Assembly (NCBI GenBank): GCA_949987705.1 | Contig: OX465283.1 | Location: 5,250,207 to 5,314,206 of the forward strand | Direction of reading: 5' to 3' | Source of the DNA: Thereva unica | Taxonomy: Eukaryota; Arthropoda; Insecta; Diptera; Therevidae | Length of the DNA stretch: 64,000 nt | Part shown: positions 44,154 through 54,779 of the stretch, one piece after another | How the letters are laid out: each line of letters begins with the position of its first letter | How positions within the stretch are numbered: position 1 is the stretch's first letter | The notes under the pieces: generated by a model | The model's input: the letters and a program-made list of their open reading frames with translations, nothing else | What the model was told of the DNA's origin: nothing | Database searches by the model: none | Translations under genes and position numbers: made by a program

Positions 44154-47100
44154 CATGGGCGTAACTAGCGAATTTATCTGGGGGGGGCCAGGTGCTTAGT
44201 GTTCGAAATGCAAAGTAGATAAGAAATCCCATTTTGTCTCATGTACGCTTAAAAGAAAGTGTCTTGAAAAACACTGTTTTTCACTGTAATTTCTTATATA
44301 GATTTAACTAATGATAATAATTTCTTGTCCAATAAAAGGGGTGTGAAATTTTTAAATGGTGGTTGACACCTTATAAGAGTATAAAAAGTAGTTATTATTA
44401 TGCGAGAAAGGTTTATAAAAACACTTTACTTATGCGTAATTGTTAAGTAATTTTATTTAAAAGAACATGAAACAATAAACAAGAGCATGAAACAATAAAC
44501 AAAAAAACTGGTTACTTCTTTAAATTAAATTTAATTTAAATTAATTTTTCTGCAGTACTTCTTCAGCCAGCACTTTTTCCTTAACTAACTGGTTCTCAAT
44601 ATTAAGTATGGCTAAATTTGAGAATCTGTCTTGAACCATCGTTTTCCTAAGCCAAGTTTTTACGCGTCTCATAGCAGAGAAACTCCTTTCGCAACCAGCT
44701 GAGCTCACCGGAAGGCCTACAGCAACTTGCAGTAGCTTGTATAGGTTGGGAGTGAAATCGCTTTTCACCTGACTTTTCAGATTGTTCAAACTGCTTTCTA
44801 AATTTTGGGTTTTGAACAAATTTTGCGTTACTAAGACTTCAGCCTTCAGTGCAGAAATATCGATATTAAATGCATCCTTGTAATTTGCTACGAATTCATC
44901 CGCTTGGTCTAAATCTAGCATTAAGAATGAATCAACCGACTTTGCAAAAGGAAGATTCTCGAATCGCCTTTTGAAATTGCTAATAATAGTGTCCATTAGT
45001 TGGTAGTAAATGTTTACTTTCCAATATTCAAGAGCATTAGTTTCTGGTGGCATCTTCATCAAAGTTGATTTGCCTAGGGTTGCTTCAGCTAGGTAATCTT
45101 TATACCGCTGTGGTTGCTTCCTCTTTTTAGAAACACTGTCAGGCTCTAAACATATTTCTTGTGTCTCTGCGAAACTATTTATGTCCTTCCACAAGTTGTC
45201 AAATTGGTTCCTCTTTTCTTCAAAGCTAGTAATAGTACTATTTATTAAATCACTGGCCCGGCCAAGTGTTGCATCCTTACTCTGGAAATATTTGCTCAGT
45301 ATGTTTGCGATCAGTAACACCGAATGAAAAACGAACAAACAAACGATGAATTGCGGCTTTGTTATTGAAGCCAGTATGGCTAGTGCTTCTACAGATTTCT
45401 TGTCCCGCGCTTGTTCAATTTCTTCCTCCAACGCATTTCGAATGGTTTGGAAATTGGCGGGGCCATATTCAAGAGTACCTAGATCCATTTGATATTCTCC
45501 TCCTACAGATAATTCAACTACTCCTTCTGCTTTGTCATCTTCGCCTACGAGGGCTTCACTTGGTCCAACTGATGTCGAAGTTGACGATTGTGCTAGTGCT
45601 GTAGCATCTGCCTTCGTCGCACTCGTTGAAGTACTCGATATTTCAGTTTCTTCAATGTCGTGAGACTGATTTTTGGCAGTTTTGAAAAACGACCTTATGT
45701 CTTTGAATTTCTTCATTTTTAAGAAAGCCTGTTTATAAAAAAGGCAAAAATTTAAATTTCCCGGGATATTTTTTTTTTATATTGTTTTTGTTAAATCTGT
45801 ACTTTGTTAAAAAAAATAAGACTTTTCTTTCTCTGAAAATCCATGTTTTCTCTAACATTACATATGTATATACCGCGATTACTCCGGTAAAAGTTGACTG
45901 AATTCAAAATTTCTTTGATATATTAATTCGTAAAATTATAACACGGTTATTTTTAATTTCAAGTTGGATATTTTATGAAAAGTAAATTCCCCGCATATTT
46001 GCAATACAAAAACCAATGACTAAATTTTCCAGTACTTATTGTTAAAAATGAGGAGTTTTTATTGTAGAAAGAGTGCATCCTGTGTATAATATACATTATC
46101 TTGTATTTATAGAATGAATTTAGTAGGTCAATCTTTATTGTTAAAAGTGAAAGAAAAATTCAAATGCAGGAATAAAAAATGTATGGAAAACGTGACATGT
46201 TTTCAAAATTTATTTTTTCTTCTGCCGGAATATTACCAAAAATATTCCAATAAATAAATATTATTATTTGTATGAAATAAAATATAAATAAATATAATAA
46301 ATCGTGTAGTACTAGTTGCGAAGATTATATCCAAAACGAATAGAAAGTCGGTGTAATATCTAGTAATTTGATTTTTTTTAAACAAATATAGTATACTAAC
46401 CTGTAAATTTGAAGCCAGGGAGGGTATTTGCTGTAACAATGACACTACCAGGATATTATAAACTATCAAGGACTGAGCTGGTGAAAACTTAAACACGAAC
46501 TAACAAAAACAAAATTTCGAACGCTAGCTAAGCTAATGATTGGATAGTTCAATTATATATATATACATACATTAGTGGAATGAGAAAAAAGTGCCATGAA
46601 ATAAATAAGGCGATTTAAATTCTATTGAGCAATTGAATGTGTTAGTGAAAGAAACTCCAACATTTTAATATATTTTTCGTAAAAAATTGGATCACTTAGC
46701 GAGAAAAATAATACAACTCTGAAAGGCCTCAGAGGGCCAAATTTCATCGGAAAAACAAAAACAGTCAAATCCTAAAGAGGACTAGGGACCAGCGAACAAA
46801 TTTCCTGGGAAAAGCAATAAAAACATTAAGAAATCGAGGTCAACTGGCTTCACTTCACAGTTAGTTAAGAGGTTGCTTATTTTATCATCTACCACCAATG
46901 TGATTACAATAAATTTATAAGGAATTTAAAAATTCATAATAGTTGTGTGGAATCCAATTGCGATATTGCGTATATCATCATATCATAGTATTTTTCTTGA
47001 CAATTCGATACAATTTTTTCATCAAATCTCCGACCATGAGCAATAGTTTTTCATGTTTTCCATAGAGCGCGCGGCGAGTTTTGGACATCCAGGCGGTCAA

Positions 47101-47179
47101 TTGGCTTTTTCCTGGGGGGGGCCACGGCCATTCTGGGGGGGGCCGGGCCCACCCTGGCCCCCCCCTAGTTACGCCAATG
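44154..47179. mobile_element. hAT transposon, TIR CATKGGCGTAACTAG, TSD CTTGTGCA
   Basis: The left end CATGGGCGTAACTAG (44154-44168) and the inverted right end (47165-47179) differ at one base. CTTGTGCA flanks both (44146-44153 and 47180-47187), the 8-bp duplication expected of hAT. G-runs follow both ends. The 3,026-bp body carries one minus-strand transposase-like gene. Removing it restores the endonuclease reading of the host R1 LINE, which confirms the boundaries. Confidence 0.95.
44541..45716 (-). CDS. hAT transposase-like protein, internally deleted
   Basis: This is a 391-codon frame starting at an ATG. The N-terminal 80 residues are an acidic/Ser-Thr tail beginning KKFKDIRSFF, followed by YQMDLGTLEYGPANF, the phrase that normally precedes the TTF-type zinc finger in ZMYM1-like hAT transposases. 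The text then passes directly to QTIRNALEEEIEQARDKKSV, which in full-length relatives lies hundreds of residues later. The zinc finger and the first catalytic Asp region are therefore missing although the frame is intact. The C-terminus has the dimerisation motif LPVSSAGCERSFSAMRRVKT and NLAILNIE. By inference it is catalytically dead, but it could still dimerise with an intact transposase. Confidence 0.85.
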   Translation of the reverse strand: MKKFKDIRSFFKTAKNQSHDIEETEISSTSTSATKADATALAQSSTSTSVGPSEALVGEDDKAEGVVELSVGGEYQMDLGTLEYGPANFQTIRNALEEEIEQARDKKSVEALAILASITKPQFIVCLFVFHSVLLIANILSKYFQSKDATLGRASDLINSTITSFEEKRNQFDNLWKDINSFAETQEICLEPDSVSKKRKQPQRYKDYLAEATLGKSTLMKMPPETNALEYWKVNIYYQLMDTIISNFKRRFENLPFAKSVDSFLMLDLDQADEFVANYKDAFNIDISALKAEVLVTQNLFKTQNLESSLNNLKSQVKSDFTPNLYKLLQVAVGLPVSSAGCERSFSAMRRVKTWLRKTMVQDRFSNLAILNIENQLVKEKVLAEEVLQKN

Positions 47180-47337
47180 CTTGTGCAGCTTGACAGTGGT
47201 GCATGTTTACCTGAAAATATAATTTTTTTATAGTTTTAAGTGGTCTTGTACATTTTAAAATTCTCAACTTTAAATCTTACCTTAACTTCAATTTCTTTCA
47301 GTTACACTCATCCAAATTTTGATGAAAGATCACCATC

Positions 47338-49383
47338 ATGACGCGATCTTCAACATCAGCCATACTAACACTGTTCCTGCTCTTCTTCGAGCACTGTTCC
47401 AGCCAGTCCTCCTCCTTCCTAGTTGACTTCTTTCGAGATCTAGAAACAACAGCCCTAGGAACGAAAATACCAGACACGACAATCTTCGATGAAGAGTACG
47501 ATTTTATAATAATCGGAGCAGGATCAGCAGGATCTGTGCTAGCCAATAGACTAAGCGAAATCAAAGACTCGACCGTTTTACTTCTAGAAGCGGGAGATCA
47601 AGAGACTTTCATAAGCGATGTGCCATTAACTGCAGCCCTAACAACGATGACAAGATACAACTGGGGATACACAACAGATCCTGTTGAGAATGCCTGCCAA
47701 GGATTCAGAAATGGGGTATGCCGTTGGCCGAAAGGAAAAGCAATCGGCGGATCAAGTGTCATAAACTACATGATTTACACTCGTGGCCATAGGAAGGACT
47801 ATGATGACTGGGAGAGAATGGGAAATGAAGGTTGGAGTTATGAGAATGTTCTGCCATACTTTAAGAAGTCTGAAAGGATTGGAATCGATGATCTGAAGTA
47901 TTCTCCTTACCACGGCTGTGATGGACCCTTGGATGTTCAGTACTCGCCATATTCAACTGAATTGCTTGGGGGATTTCTAAGAGCTGGAATTGAGTTGGGG
48001 TACAATGTAACCGATCCTAATGGCAAGAACATGATCGGATTTAGTCACATTCCAGCCACTTTAAGAAATGGAAGACGTTGCAGCACTGGAAAAGCATTTG
48101 TGCGACCGGCGTCAAGTCGGAAGAACTTGAAAATTTCGATGAAATCACGCGTCATTCAAATATTGATCAATGAACAAACGAAATCGGCATACGGCGTCGT
48201 TTTTATAAAAAATCGAAAAAAGATTCGAGTCTATGCCAGGAAAGAGATTTTACTTTCAGCTGGAACGATAGCGTCGGCGCAACTTTTGATGCTATCTGGA
48301 ATTGGTCCGAAAAATCATTTGGAAGAATTCGGAATTTCGGTAATGGAAGACTTGAAAGTTGGCTACAATCTGCAGGATCATGTTATAATGCCGGCGTTGA
48401 TATTTCTTGTTAACAAACCAGTCACGCTGATCGAGAGTAATCTTTATAACCCTAAAGACATATTGCAGTATGTGACTCTTGGAAGGGGACCCTACACACT
48501 TCCAGGCGGGGCGGAGGCTTGTGCGTTTTTGAAAACTCCGACTTCCACTTTAGGTTAGTGCGCGAACGTAATCACGATTTTTTTTAATTTTAAATTATTC
48601 TCATAGATGGCGACTATCCAGACATTGAGATCGTCATGGGACCGGGTGGTTTGAACAACGATTTATCAGGATCGATGCGAAACTTACTTGGGATAACTGA
48701 GGAGTTCTTTCGGACCGTTTACAATGGTATAATTGGAAAGGTTTGTAGAAGAGTTTTGGGGCGTCTCTAGTGACGAGTTTCTTCTTCTTATATTTCAAAA
48801 TAATACTGTCAATTTCAGCACGCCTACGGAATGGTTCCAATAGTGCTAAAACCAAGAAGTCGCGGCAGAATTTCCCTTCGCAGCCGTAATCCATTTCACT
48901 GGCCGCATATGCAGCCGAATTACTTCTCAGACCCTTACGATGTCCAAACCTTGATAGAAGCAATACAAATGGTGACTATCATACTATTTTTACTACCCAC
49001 ACATTTAAAACACAAATTTACACTTATCCTTCCAGATGATAAAAATCGGAGAAACTAGAAGCATGAAAAAGTTCGGGAGTAAATTTCACCAAACTCCATT
49101 TTTAGGATGCGAAGGTCCGGAATTTGGAAGCGAAGAGTACTGGAAATGCTGCATTAAGAGATTTGGTTCTAGTCTACAGCATCAAGTTGGAACGTGTAAA
49201 ATGGGCCCGAGAAGTGATCCAGAAGCTGTTGTCAATCCTCAGCTACAAGTTTATGGAATAAAGAATTTACGTGTGGTGGACGCTTCGGTGATTCCTAGTA
49301 TTCCGGCAGGACACCCGAATGCCATTGTTATTATGATTGCTGAAAAGGCTGCTGATATGATTAAGGAGTTCTGGAAGGTTTAG
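47338..49383 (+). CDS. Secreted GMC oxidoreductase (glucose dehydrogenase-like)
   Basis: Four exons (47338-48553, 48607-48740, 48819-48971, 49036-49383) with GT-AG introns of 53-78 bp give about 616 residues, the usual length. Residues 1-22 form a signal peptide. DFIIIGAGSAGSVLANRLSE (about 55-74) is the FAD Rossmann motif. KGKAIGGSSVINYMIYTRG is GMC signature 1, and SAGTIASAQLLMLSGIGP (about 307-324) is signature 2. HQVGTCKMG carries the active-site His (about 550), and a second His or Asn lies in IPAGHPNA (about 594-596). GMC enzymes oxidise alcohols or sugars using FAD; in insects this clade includes glucose dehydrogenase and the ecdysone oxidase relatives. The substrate cannot be read from the sequence. 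The start is the first ATG in frame, 36 bp after an acceptor-like site. All motifs are intact. Confidence 0.95.
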
Positions 49384-49465
49384 TAGAGTTGTGCTGCTAA
49401 GATGTTTTTCTAGTCATTTTCCTAATTTTTTTAATTATTTATAATTTTTGTAATATAAAATAGTA

Positions 49466-50968
49466 CAGTCAAATTAAGCCGAAAAAAGCGAAATAGCGGA
49501 AATGGTCGGGTACAGGCTGAAAATTGGCACAGAGCTTCCTTTTAGGGTTCTTAATAAGAGGTTATAAAGTCTACCGATTTTCTACCCCGGGAACCTTTCT
49601 TTCTAGGGGGTTTTAGGGTCAAAATATCTGTTTTTTGCAAATGCATCTGAAACCGTAAGTCCTATCATAAAAAAATGTTCACAAAGTTTGTAGCTCATAT
49701 AATTTTCTACAAAAAATGCTATTATACATTTTGCCGTACGTATTGCCATTCATGAGATATCACCGTTTTAAAGATTTAAAATATTCATATGAACTCATTC
49801 ATGACTTGTATAGGTTTTCCGACGTTCAAGTTGGACTACTTTTCTAATTTTTTCAGGGGTCATTCCTGGATGTATTTGGAGGAAAAATGTGTTCTAGATA
49901 GGGGGCTAACCACTAAGATACAGGGTGTTCGCGAAAAAACAATGTCTTTTTTTGTCATTTATTTAGAGTTGAATAACTCCTAGACCAATTATCGTAAACC
50001 AATATACTTAGACTCATCTTTTAGGTCAAAGTGTATTCTTTTATTTGATATAAAGATCAGGAACTTGAGTTGCTCCGTTTAGAAGATATGTAGGTTCAAA
50101 GCATGAGCGAAATGTTTAAATGCCTAATGATATTTTTTATTCAATTTTACATTCACAGCTTCAAAATTCAAGCAACATATTTTATCACAAATCCTGCAGA
50201 AATCAATACACTCACTATCTGACATAATTTAGATGTAATTTTGTATTATTGTTCCAATTTGGACCATTTGGTAAAAAAAACAGAAAATATACTTTAAATT
50301 GAATAAAAAAATATCATTAGGCTTTTAAACATTTCGCTCATGCTTTGAACCTACATATCTTCTAAACGGAGCAACTCAAGTTCCTGATCTTTATATCAAA
50401 TAAAAGAATACACTTTGACCTAAAAGATGAGTCTAAGTATATTGGTTTACGATAATTGGTCTAGGAGTTATTCAACTCTAAATAAATGACAAAAAAAGAC
50501 ATTGTTTTTTCGCGAACACCCTGTATCTTAGTGGTTAGCCCCCTATCTAGAACACATTTTTCCTCCAAATACATCCAGGAATGACCCCTGAAAAAATTAG
50601 AAAAGTAGTCCAACTTGAACGTCGGAAAACCTATACAAGTCATGAATGAGTTCATATGAATATTTTAAATCTTTAAAACGGTGATATCTCATGAATGGCA
50701 ATACGTACGGCAAAATCTATAATAACATTTTTTGTAGAAAATTATATGAGCTACAAACTTTGTGAACATTTTTTTATGATAGGACTTACGGTTTCAGATG
50801 CATTTGCAAAAAACAGATATTTTGACCCTAGAACCCCCTAGAAAGAAAGGTTCCCGGGGTAGAAAATCGGTAGACTTTATAACCCCTTATTAAGAACCCT
50901 AAAAGGAAGCTCCGTGCCAATTTTCAGCCTGTACCCAAACATTTCCGCTATTTTTACTATTTTTCCTG
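49466..50968. mobile_element. TA-flanked palindromic element, arms about 680 bp
   Basis: Left arm 49466-50148 and right arm 50296-50968 are near-identical inverted copies around a 147-bp loop. Each arm contains the same 64-codon open frame (49789-49983 + and 50461-50655 minus). TA lies directly outside both ends (49464-49465 and 50969-50970), and the left end begins CAGT, as in Tc1/mariner-type termini, while the outermost 30 bp of the arms differ by small indels. No transposase is present. It starts 80 bp after the GMC stop codon. Confidence 0.9.
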
Positions 50969-50974
50969 TACTAA

Positions 50975-51940
50975 AAGAAATAAAGCGAGAGTAATCTCTG
51001 TTTACTGCTCAGATGTCAGACTTTACTAAACCCGATCCGAATCGATCCCCATACCAATCCTGTAAGGCAAGAAAACCCATCATCTACGGTGGTTGGCTTC
51101 ATAGAATTTCGGGAATGCTATTGGCGAATTAAAACTAATGCATATTAGGCGCGCCATAAAAAAAAAACCATTGTAGGTATAAGAAGATAGTTTTCGTTGT
51201 GTAGTAAACATTTTTCAAAGAGAAACTTTAAGGCCCCAATTTCCATCAGGGTGCGGCCCGAACAAGTCCACACATTCCTCAGTCTGACGTCATGATTCCC
51301 TGCATACACACAGGCGAAGACGACAGTTTTAGCATGGTAGGTTGTTAATTCAAGTAAAAAAATCTTCCTGGTCTCAACGAAAACTTCATCATGAATAGAA
51401 GTTTAGATCTTCACGCCCAGACTGACGATAAATACCCACAAACACAAAGTTTTTTGGCAGTTTTACTAGGCTGCATGCAGGCGCCATCCAGTTGGCGGCC
51501 GGTGAGTGTGGTGTGATACTTGGCCTCAAGGCGAGAAACCTTCAGACGACGGCCTGACGGCGGCCCGTATGTGAATGACTGAATGGGGGTCTTTACATCA
51601 ACTTTCGAATGAACTTTGTCCCCGGCGGCTGCGGTAAGGTATATTCCTTACGTAGTGTGAGCGTCTGTGAACTCTGATACATACTGTATGTACCAGAGTA
51701 GCAAGTCTAGCCTCTAATAGCCTCTATAGAAGTCGCGCATGAATACGCGATTGTCGAGTGTGACGTGCCATTACAAATCTTGCGCGTGTCACCTAGTGGC
51801 ACGCGTGCCATAGGTTGCCGACAGCTGGTTTAGTATACTAGAGAAGACAGACAATACGATACAATTGTGTGTCCAGTTAGCCATAACCAGACGAAGTCGT
51901 CCAGTCACAATGGCGAGGGGGTAATATTTACCACGTAAGC
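50975..51940. other. Non-coding stretch, nothing recognised
   Basis: No gene is seen. Palindromic GC-rich words (GGCGGCC, GACGGCC) occur near 51490-51570 but do not define an element. Confidence 0.35.
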
Positions 51941-51949
51941 TTATTTCAT

Positions 51950-52670
51950 CTAAGTCCATACATTCTCTCGCAACATAGTTGATGCTGGCTCTTATCCTGC
52001 ATAGCCTGAAGCTGATGGTCCTTTGTCTTTATGCCCCGACTTCAGTCCGCCCTTTTGGCTCTGGCACGAACTGGCTAGGAAAGGCACGACCACTACTCTT
52101 CTTCCAGGAAAGGAAAGGGTATGCACTGGGCCACTTTTAAACTCCGAGCACACAATGCAATAAGCGAAAAAGCATCGAAAGGATCTTAATAAATGCAATT
52201 TGACCAAATTAACCCAGCCCTCTTATGATCTCAGGCGGGACATTTCACTACTGAGCCTCGGGAGACAATACGTCTCAGCTATAGTGCGTGATGACCGGAC
52301 ATTGTCTGATAGGGACGCATGCGACCCCCACCCCCGCGGTAGGTCTTACGACCTACGATTTTTGCAGAAGCTGTAAGAATCCGGACGAGGAAGAAAGTGC
52401 ACTACATCTGCTCCGTTGTCACTGTCCAGCCCAAAGCAGGAGACTAACCACATATGGTGAACCCTTTCTAAGCACGCTTGCGGAAATCTCGAAGATTGGG
52501 ATCCCGCAAATTAGAATATTCATTACTTTTTCGGTATGGTTTAGCGAAGAAACGACACTTTAACATCAGGTTTAAAGTGGGGTCACTATGGCATCACAAT
52601 GGGCCTCTCCTTTTGGCCTAAGTGTATGAGCTTAAACCAACAGCTCAACCATATCTAACCTAACCTAAAC
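51950..52670 (+). mobile_element. LINE RNase H / C-terminal end with TAACC tail
   Basis: The + strand reads KLRAHNAISEKASKG near 52140, MTGHCLIGTHA near 52290, YDFCRSCKNPDEEESALHLL with CHCPAQSRR near 52340-52430, and FLSTLAEIS near 52470. This is the order at the end of RNase H-bearing LINEs (I/jockey-like). The first half has stops; the last 90 codons are open. The 3' end finishes in TAACCTAACCTAA, a typical tail. It is 5'-truncated. Confidence 0.8.
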
Positions 52671-52778
52671 CTATTTGCACGTTCAGTCTCACTTGGAATC
52701 TAAATTTTTGTTGGACCGTCCCTTAACATTTGCAGTTGTTGCGCCACTGAACTCGATTACACTCCATATAGGTATTCA

Positions 52779-53115
52779 TTAATCTGAGATAAAATTTATA
52801 TCCATCGCGGGTTCGTTAATATCTTTTTGGACTCTTTGCTTAATTTTATTGCTTATCTCTTCTTTCAGTTCCTTGACTCTTTTACTTGTCCTTGAACTCC
52901 ACCTCATCTTTCTTGTTATTATTGCTCGCTGCCACAAATCTGGAATTCGTTGCCAAAATAGTGGTATCCGTACTGCCACTTCAGCGAGTTTGTAATTTCA
53001 TTCTTGTCGCAGCGTTCTCTGTTATTCTTCCCGATTAGTTACAAATGATGATTCCTATTTGTCTTACTGGTTTTGCTTCCTTCTATTGTGTTCTGCTTCG
53101 GGGTCACCAATGTAA
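52779..53115 (-). mobile_element. Ty3/gypsy leader: primer-binding site and gag start
   Basis: On the minus strand, TTGGTGACCCCGAAGCAGAA near 53095-53115 fits the primer-binding site region directly after a gypsy LTR ending in TGTTACA. It is followed downstream by VAVRIPLFWQRIPDLW (52930-52980), the start of the capsid region in many insect gypsy Gag proteins. The coding part soon degenerates into a Lys/Glu-rich stretch and stops at 52779. The LTR itself would extend past 53115 and appears to be broken by a LINE tail. Confidence 0.55.
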
Positions 53116-53146
53116 CATTTAATCAAAACACTATAATATCACTTCT

Positions 53147-53325
53147 TCTTCTTCTTTAACGGCCCAACAACCGGGATCCGGTCCTGGCCTCTCGCAAGTG
53201 TTCTCTTCACCCGTCCCGATTCTGAGCCGATGTCATCCAGTTTTGCTTTAAGCTCTGAGCGTCCTGGTCTACGCTATCCTTCCAGCGAAGGTTGGGTCTC
53301 CCGCGCTGTCGCACCCCATAATTAT
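53147..53325 (-). mobile_element. RTE-like LINE C-terminal tail
   Basis: The minus strand reads RQRGRPNLRWKDSVDQDAQS, followed by a QNRDGWRE-like stretch, matching the R-G-R-P-x-x-R-W...W-R pattern that closes RTE-type ORF2. It ends in an (AAG)n tail. It lies where a gypsy LTR is expected. Confidence 0.65.
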
Positions 53326-53329
53326 CAAT

Positions 53330-54330
53330 AATTATTGTATTATAATCACTACTGTATATGAAATTAAATACTGATTCCATTCGAAATCAACTTATTGCAA
53401 ACAAACTAATATTAATTGTAAATTATAAAAATAAAAGGAACCTTTCTTTGCTCAAAAACCTTATACATACATATGTACGTTCCACAACTAAAAATGAGAA
53501 TTGAAGCATTTTCTCATTTTCCGTCTTTAAAGAAAAACTCTACATAATATCCATGGGTAAACTTCATATTTTTAATAATGAAACACATAAATTATGAATA
53601 TTTCATAAATTTAAGAAAACATTCATTTTTATGGCAAACAAACATGGAAAACATCCTTTGAACTTGGAATTGAATTTTTAAGGAAAACTTGATTTTGAAT
53701 TGCAAAAGATTCTTGAGAAAGTTATTTTCTTATAAAAAAACGCTTGCAGTAAGCCAATTGGAAACAGTTTACACTGAATTTTATAGATTTAATCAGAATT
53801 TTAAATTATACAAGAAAATGTTAACAGAAACAGAAACCCGCAAACAAGAATGAAAGAACTTTGACTCGATAAGAACTAAACGAAAAAAAGTCCTCGAAAT
53901 CGTTAAAAGCTCTTTTTCATATCGAAGCTTTTTCACGAAAGTTTGTTTCAATATTTTCCATTCCGACTTCTAAAAATCTGACATTTCCCTTTAGTAGGAA
54001 TCGAGTAGTGAATAGAGAAGGTTCGGAAACAGTCGTGCGCGGGGTTTATAAAGGGTAGGAACCAATTCAAAAATGTGAGAAAAAGTTTTCCCTCCCCCCT
54101 ACACACACTTTAAAACACACGCCGAATTCAGAACTCGCCATCTAAAGTGAAATTTAAAAAGTTTAAACTGTTGATTAAGGACAATAGAGGGATCTCGCTG
54201 CACACACCCCTGATGAAAAAGGTATTCGGCTTCTGCCACACAAGTTTCGAGATACGACAAAAAGGGTGAACACAGTGCCAACCCTTAGAATAGGGCCATA
54301 ATAGAGCACAATTTCGACCATCAGCTCTTC
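53330..54330. other. AT-rich non-coding stretch, possible LTR remainder
   Basis: No coding features are seen. The first few hundred bases may be the rest of the gypsy LTR, but no second LTR is available to define it. Confidence 0.35.
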
Positions 54331-54333
54331 GTG

Positions 54334-54775
54334 TCAGTGTACTTTAAGCGTCGCAAAAACAACAACAACAAAACAATGATAATAAAATACACGTGAAGTG
54401 AATAAAGTGTAATCAACCCCCCACACGAAGCGAGTCCTCTTCTCATTTTTTTCGCACGACTTTGTTTACGCCTGTTTCGTCATCGATTGTTAAAGAGTCC
54501 TGGACAAAAAAAAGGGTCGCAAGTTTTAAGCTTTAAAGAAACTCTCTCATAATTTTTAATACATTAAAAAAAAAAGTGTGTGTGATAAATGTGTGTGCCG
54601 TGTCCTGTTCCTTGCTGAGGGAAGAAGCGCACCACGAGAACGGGCCGAGAGAATTAGCAAGACAGAAAAAATTAAGCAATAAAATATTCTGCCCTCCTGC
54701 CAGTGAGCTTGAAGAAGGATGACAGGAACAAGGGTGAATTCAGGCCGACAGTCGAGCAACAATTTTCATATGAAC
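54334..54775 (+). promoter_or_regulatory. Candidate 5' exon ending at ATG-AAC|GTAAGT
   Basis: TCAGTG at 54334 resembles an initiator. About 440 bp of leader-like, stop-rich sequence follows and ends in CATATGAAC joined to the consensus donor GTAAGT at 54776. An exon carrying only the first two codons of a protein is plausible for a gene with a long first intron, whose remaining exons I cannot find in the window. Confidence 0.35.
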
Positions 54776-54779
54776 GTAA

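Larger units (their letters stand above)
41900..47211 (-). mobile_element. R1-clade LINE, interrupted by a hAT element
   Basis: Minus-strand blocks in order: VNMHHCQAAQDL (endonuclease start) is split between 47188-47211 and 44130-44153 by the hAT. SEQYRNLNSGAGKQIAIWTC and NGGIHVYSCYAASSLTLD follow near 43960-44110, and WRVSDVYTYSDYQAIIFEM near 43840. The linker is at 43500-43700 and NKAYGMDGIPNE near 43310. HCCALITLDVKYAFNSARWN (RT block 3) lies near 42960, and then RYMGVMIDWRL, ICAIFQECCLT and VVSSILLYAEPA near 42340-42500. The C-terminal domain is degraded toward 41990. Frameshifts and stops abound. The copy is 5'-truncated exactly at the endonuclease start, 90 bp before the GMC coding exon. 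Confidence 0.88.

Noticed and set aside
46233..46496. Possible upstream exon of the hAT transposase
   Set aside because: The sequence is hydrophobic and unlike any hAT domain, and the downstream frame already starts at a good ATG.
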